Assembly (NCBI RefSeq): GCF_030160295.1
Contig: NZ_BSOB01000003.1
Coordinates: forward strand, 1 to 64,000
DNA length: 64,000 bases
Direction: 5' to 3'
DNA from: Dyella acidisoli
Lineage (GTDB): Bacteria > Pseudomonadota > Gammaproteobacteria > Xanthomonadales > Rhodanobacteraceae
In this document: one piece after another, positions 61,017-64,000 of the stretch
Numbering within the stretch: the stretch's first letter is position 1
How the letters are laid out: the number at the start of each line of letters is the position of its first letter
Program-made: the position numbers and the translations under genes
Notes under the pieces: model-generated
What the model was told of the DNA's origin: nothing
Seen by the model: only the letters and a program-made list of their open reading frames with translations
Databases searched by the model: none

Positions 61017-61520
61017 TTAAGCCTTGGCGACCTGCTGCATGTCGAAGGTGAAGTCCTTCGTGCCGCCGTCCTTGCCGCCCTTGTCGTCCTGCGGCTGGAA
61101 CGAGTACTTGAACTTGCCGAAGTGCAGCGTGACGTTCTCGGTGAGGCGATCCTCGCCACCGCTGCCGCCGGTGGACACGGAGGTGACCAGCACGCCTTCG
61201 CTCAGCTCGATGGTGAGGAAGTCGGTCTGCTCGCCGGTGGCGTTGGTCACATACAGTGTGGCCTTTTCAATGCGCGCACCGGTGGCGCAAGCCTGCAACA
61301 GAGCGTTGGAGCAACCGTCCACGTACTTGGTGACCGAAATGTCCTGCACGTGAGCCTTGCCGCCACTGGCTGAACCTGCACCGGAGTGCAAATCGCCGGT
61401 GTTGCTCACGCCCCACGACCAAGCCAGGATCGGCACTTCGCCCTTGTGCTTCTTGTGATTGGAAGCACCCTTGACCTGAACACTGCCGCCCTCAAACTTG
61501 ATATGCATGTCGAATGCCAT
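61017..61520 (-). CDS. hcp: T6SS tube protein Hcp (TssD)
   Basis: A 167-residue hexameric ring protein that builds the inner tube. The Hcp1-type start (FDMHIKFEGGSVQVKGASNHKKHKGEVPILAWSWG in segments) and QDISVTKYVDG, LYVTNATGEQTDFLTIEL, ENVTLHFGKFKYSF follow the family, ending in a DFTFDMQQ strand. Tae/Tse-type small effectors are often loaded in such tubes. It is followed by hairpins and the big palindrome. Confidence 0.96.
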   Translation of the reverse strand: MAFDMHIKFEGGSVQVKGASNHKKHKGEVPILAWSWGVSNTGDLHSGAGSASGGKAHVQDISVTKYVDGCSNALLQACATGARIEKATLYVTNATGEQTDFLTIELSEGVLVTSVSTGGSGGEDRLTENVTLHFGKFKYSFQPQDDKGGKDGGTKDFTFDMQQVAKA

Positions 61521-61597
61521 GAAACCTCTCCTCGGTTACCTGATTGATGATGGCTACCGCCACACTGGCGGCTCCTTTTACAGCACTACTTCCTGAT

Positions 61598-63091
61598 TCA
61601 AGCCTTCGCCGCCGACGGCAGACGCGAGACCAGGCGCAACGACACGGTCAAACCCTCAAGCTGGTAATGCGGCTTGAGGTAAAACTTCGAACTGTAATAA
61701 CCAGGCGCGCCTTCGACCTCTTCGACCACCACTTCCGCCGCCGAGAGCGGCTTGCGCGCCTTGGTTTCTTCGCTGGAGTTCTGCGGATCACCATCGATGT
61801 ACTGGCTGATCCAGTTGGTGAGCCATTTTTCCACCGACTCGCGGGTGCTGAACGAACCGATCTTGTCGCGCACGATGCACTTCAGGTAATGCGCGAAACG
61901 GCAGCAGGCGAACATGTACGGCAGGCGCGCAGCCAGTGCCGCATTCGCTGTGGCGTCGGGGTTGTCGTATTCCTCAGGCTTCGCCAACGACTGTGCGCTG
62001 ATGAAGGCTGCCATGTCGGAGTTCTTGCGATGGACCAGCGGCATCAGGCCCATCTTGTCCAGCTCCGCCGAGCGGCGGTCGGTGATGGCGATTTCGGTGG
62101 GGCACTTCATGTCCACGCCACCGTCGTCGGTCGGGAAGGTGTGCACGGGCAAACCTTCCACCGCACCGCCGGATTCGATGCCGCGAATGCGCGAGCACCA
62201 ACCGTATTCCTTGAATGAGCGGTTGATGTTCACCGCCATCGCGTAGGCGGCGTTTTGCCAGGTGTACTTGGACGAGTCGGCGCCGGTGGTGTCTTCTTCG
62301 AAATCGAACTCGTCAATCGGGTTGGTCTTGGCACCGTACGGCAGACGGGCCAGCGTGCGCGGCATGGCCAGGCCGAGGTACTTGGCGTCATCCGATTCGC
62401 GCAACGAACGCCATGCGGCGTAATCGGGCGTCGAGAAGATCTTCGCCAGATCACGCGGGTTGGCCAGCTCGTTCCAGTTGTCCATGGCCATTAGCTTGGA
62501 ATCGGCGGCGGCGATGAACGGTGCATGCGCAGCGGCTGCGACCTGGGAAATGCCGGCCAGCAACTCGACGTCCGGCGGACTGTGATCGAAATAGTAGTCA
62601 CCGACCAGGCAGCCATACGGCTCGCCGCCCAGCTGACCGTATTCCTCTTCGTAGACCTTCTTGAAGATCGGGCTCTGGTCCCACGCCGTGCCCTTGTAAC
62701 GCTTGAGCGTTTTGCCAAGTTCCTTCTTGGAGATGTTGAACACGCGGATCTTCAGCAGCTGATCCGTCTCCGTGTTGTTGACCAGGTAATGCAGGCCGCG
62801 CCAAGCGCTTTCCAGCTTCTGGAAATCCGGGTGGTGCATGACCAGGTTGAGCTGCTCGCTGATCTTGCGATCCAGCTCGGCGATGTAGGCATTGATGGTT
62901 TGGGTGACATCATCAGAAACGATGTCCGCCTTGTTCAACACCTGCTCCGCCAGCGTGCGCACTGCGGATTCCACTTCCTCGCGCGCGCGTTCGCTCTTGG
63001 GCTTGAATTCCTTGCTCAGCAGCGCGGCGAAATCGCCGGCTTCAAGGGTCTGTACGGCACCGCCTTGTTCGGCCAGTTTCTCAGTTGCCAT
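61598..63091 (-). CDS. tssC: T6SS sheath protein TssC
   Basis: A 497-residue large sheath subunit that polymerises with TssB around Hcp. Family motifs: ESAWRGLHYLVNNTETD, VGDYYFDHSPPDVELL, LARLPYGAKTNPIDEFDFEE, HTFPTDDGGVDMKCPTEIAITDRR, the C-terminal RLVSRLPSA. It starts 6 bp after tssB. Confidence 0.97.
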   Translation of the reverse strand: MATEKLAEQGGAVQTLEAGDFAALLSKEFKPKSERAREEVESAVRTLAEQVLNKADIVSDDVTQTINAYIAELDRKISEQLNLVMHHPDFQKLESAWRGLHYLVNNTETDQLLKIRVFNISKKELGKTLKRYKGTAWDQSPIFKKVYEEEYGQLGGEPYGCLVGDYYFDHSPPDVELLAGISQVAAAAHAPFIAAADSKLMAMDNWNELANPRDLAKIFSTPDYAAWRSLRESDDAKYLGLAMPRTLARLPYGAKTNPIDEFDFEEDTTGADSSKYTWQNAAYAMAVNINRSFKEYGWCSRIRGIESGGAVEGLPVHTFPTDDGGVDMKCPTEIAITDRRSAELDKMGLMPLVHRKNSDMAAFISAQSLAKPEEYDNPDATANAALAARLPYMFACCRFAHYLKCIVRDKIGSFSTRESVEKWLTNWISQYIDGDPQNSSEETKARKPLSAAEVVVEEVEGAPGYYSSKFYLKPHYQLEGLTVSLRLVSRLPSAAKA

Positions 63092-63097
63092 GACTGC

Positions 63098-63601
63098 TTA
63101 CTCCCCTTCCGGCTTCGGCGCAGATGCCAGCGATTGCAGCAATGCCGGATCGTTGATGGCCTGGGCGATGAGTTTTTCCGCGCCGGCCTTGCCGTCCAGA
63201 TACGTGCCGAGGTTGGCGAGCTGGGTGCGCGCTTCGAGCAGCTTGGCGACCGCTCCCACCTTGCGCGCGACAGCCGCAGGCGAGAAGTCGTCCATGCTTT
63301 CGAAGGTGATATCGACATTGAGGTTGCCTTCACCGGTCAAGGTGTTGGGCACCGCAAAGCTCACGCGCGGCTTCATGGCCTGCAAGCGGCTATCGAAGTT
63401 GTCGACATCGATTTCCAGCGCTTTGCGTTCCTCGATCGCTGGCAGTTCGGCGTTGTTGGAGCCGGACAGGTCGGACATGACGCCCATGACAAAAGGCACC
63501 TGCACCTTTTTCTGTGCGCCATAGACCTCGACGTCGTATTCGATCTGCACACGAGGCGCGCGATTTCGCGCGATGAATTTCTGACTACTTTGTTTTGCCA
63601 T
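63098..63601 (-). CDS. tssB: T6SS sheath protein TssB
   Basis: A 167-residue small sheath subunit. Typical start (QSSQKFIARNRAPRVQIEYDVE), PFVMGVMSDLSG, FDSRLQAMKPRVSFAVPNTL and LNVDITFESMDDFSP. AAGGAG precedes the ATG at 63601. It is the first gene of the sheath operon tssB, tssC, hcp, tagJ, tssE, tssF, tssG, tsi2-like pair, clpV. Confidence 0.97.
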   Translation of the reverse strand: MAKQSSQKFIARNRAPRVQIEYDVEVYGAQKKVQVPFVMGVMSDLSGSNNAELPAIEERKALEIDVDNFDSRLQAMKPRVSFAVPNTLTGEGNLNVDITFESMDDFSPAAVARKVGAVAKLLEARTQLANLGTYLDGKAGAEKLIAQAINDPALLQSLASAPKPEGE

Positions 63602-64000
63602 ACGACGTCTCCTTGTAAAGGATCAAAAACTACAGAGGTACTGCAACATTCGAATCCACCCACCGGGTCCGGCGGTTTACAGCCAAATGACAGACGTGAG
63701 TCACCCGACGGAGCAAACTTTGCAACCGACATCCGAGGTGAAACAAAGCGGCTAACGCGGCTCCCCCCGGGGCCTGCATAGCAAAGGAGGACGCACCGTA
63801 ACCGCCGCAGAGTCATGCGTTACGACGCGTAAAAAAAGAGTCCCTGTTACCCGCCTAAATTTATGCTTAATCACACCAACTGGCAACGCTTATCTGCGCT
63901 GTGAAAATCTGGTGAAAACCCGTCGACATTTCCGGCATATTTACGACAACCCCCTGATTAATCACGAATACCTTTTCGAGATTTTGATCTCACCTGACGC
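63602..64000. other. Upstream region of the sheath operon, no gene seen
   Basis: About 400 bases without a credible gene up to the window edge. Short frames here have no family features. A candidate promoter lies at 63858-63886, which would leave an untranslated leader of some 250 bases containing a CCCC-GGGG-rich segment near 63760. I do not recognise a riboswitch in it. Confidence 0.4.
63858..63886 (-). promoter_or_regulatory. Candidate sigma-70 promoter of the tssB operon
   Basis: Read on the minus strand: TTGCCA (63886-63881), a 17-base spacer, and TAAATT (63863-63858). That is five of six and four of six consensus bases at ideal spacing, in AT-rich DNA. No other candidate in the region is better, but this is inspection only. 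Confidence 0.4.

Noticed and set aside
63881-63897. Sigma-54 type -24/-12 site before tssB
   Set aside because: The TGGC and TGC blocks are two bases too far apart and lie on the strand facing away from tssB.

Overview
The window looks like chromosomal DNA of a GC-rich gammaproteobacterium. The best guess is the Xanthomonadales/Rhodanobacteraceae (Dyella, Luteibacter or Rhodanobacter-like). The reasons are GTAG-headed REP palindromes of the Stenotrophomonas/Xanthomonadales kind, plant-polysaccharide glycosidases and the style of the type VI secretion locus. There is no rRNA or other marker gene here to prove this, and I see no tRNA, CRISPR array, intact IS element or replication origin.

Layout. 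(1) 0.1-4.6 kb: a stress module with an FNR-like regulator, divergent from a GNAT acetyltransferase and two universal stress proteins, with a good FNR-type box between them; a flavin disulfide reductase follows. (2) 5-10 kb: a secreted GH74 xyloglucanase-type enzyme, a small lipoprotein and a secreted GH51 arabinofuranosidase; then an RMD1/DUF155-like membrane-anchored protein. GTAG REP elements are scattered through the gaps of the first 25 kb. (3) 11.5 kb: tssA, on the plus strand. (4) 12.5-25 kb: a two-partner secretion operon with TpsB, a giant repetitive TpsA of about 3,091 residues and a third secreted protein. (5) 25.3-26 kb: a Tse2-like toxin gene coupled to a 77-residue partner. (6) 26-42.6 kb, minus strand: T6SS regulation and membrane complex, in transcription order vgrG, a small accessory gene, tagH (FHA), tssK, tssL (with OmpA domain), tssM, tagF, pppA, ppkA and a small membrane protein. 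(7) 42.7-52.9 kb: an effector/immunity island holding a muramidase with two tandem immunity paralogues, a TPR-methyltransferase, a class 3 lipase, a PAAR protein, a possible CNF-like cysteine deamidase, an HNH nuclease, an M35-like metallopeptidase with a coupled secreted partner, an Ntox30-like toxin and a cytidine-deaminase-like toxin flanked by imperfect direct repeats. (8) 52.9-63.6 kb: the sheath operon on the minus strand, tssB, tssC, hcp, tagJ, tssE, tssF, tssG, two Tsi2-like immunity genes, then clpV.

How it fits together. TssB/C (sheath), Hcp (tube), VgrG and PAAR (tip), TssE/F/G/K/A (baseplate and assembly), TssL/M (membrane complex) and ClpV (recycling) give an almost complete T6SS; tssJ is the visible gap. 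PpkA, PppA, TagF and TagH form the threonine-phosphorylation control pathway. Here PpkA carries a TagR-like FGE-sulfatase domain on the far side of a membrane segment, and TagF carries a degenerate PP2C domain. The most unusual items are the orphan tandem Tsi2-like genes 30 kb from a Tse2-like toxin that has a different partner, a 270-bp palindrome of two hairpins enclosed in a third stem directly in front of tagJ, and the dense set of small single-domain toxins between vgrG and clpV.

Limits: all family calls are by eye from motifs and remembered family sequences. No database search was run.
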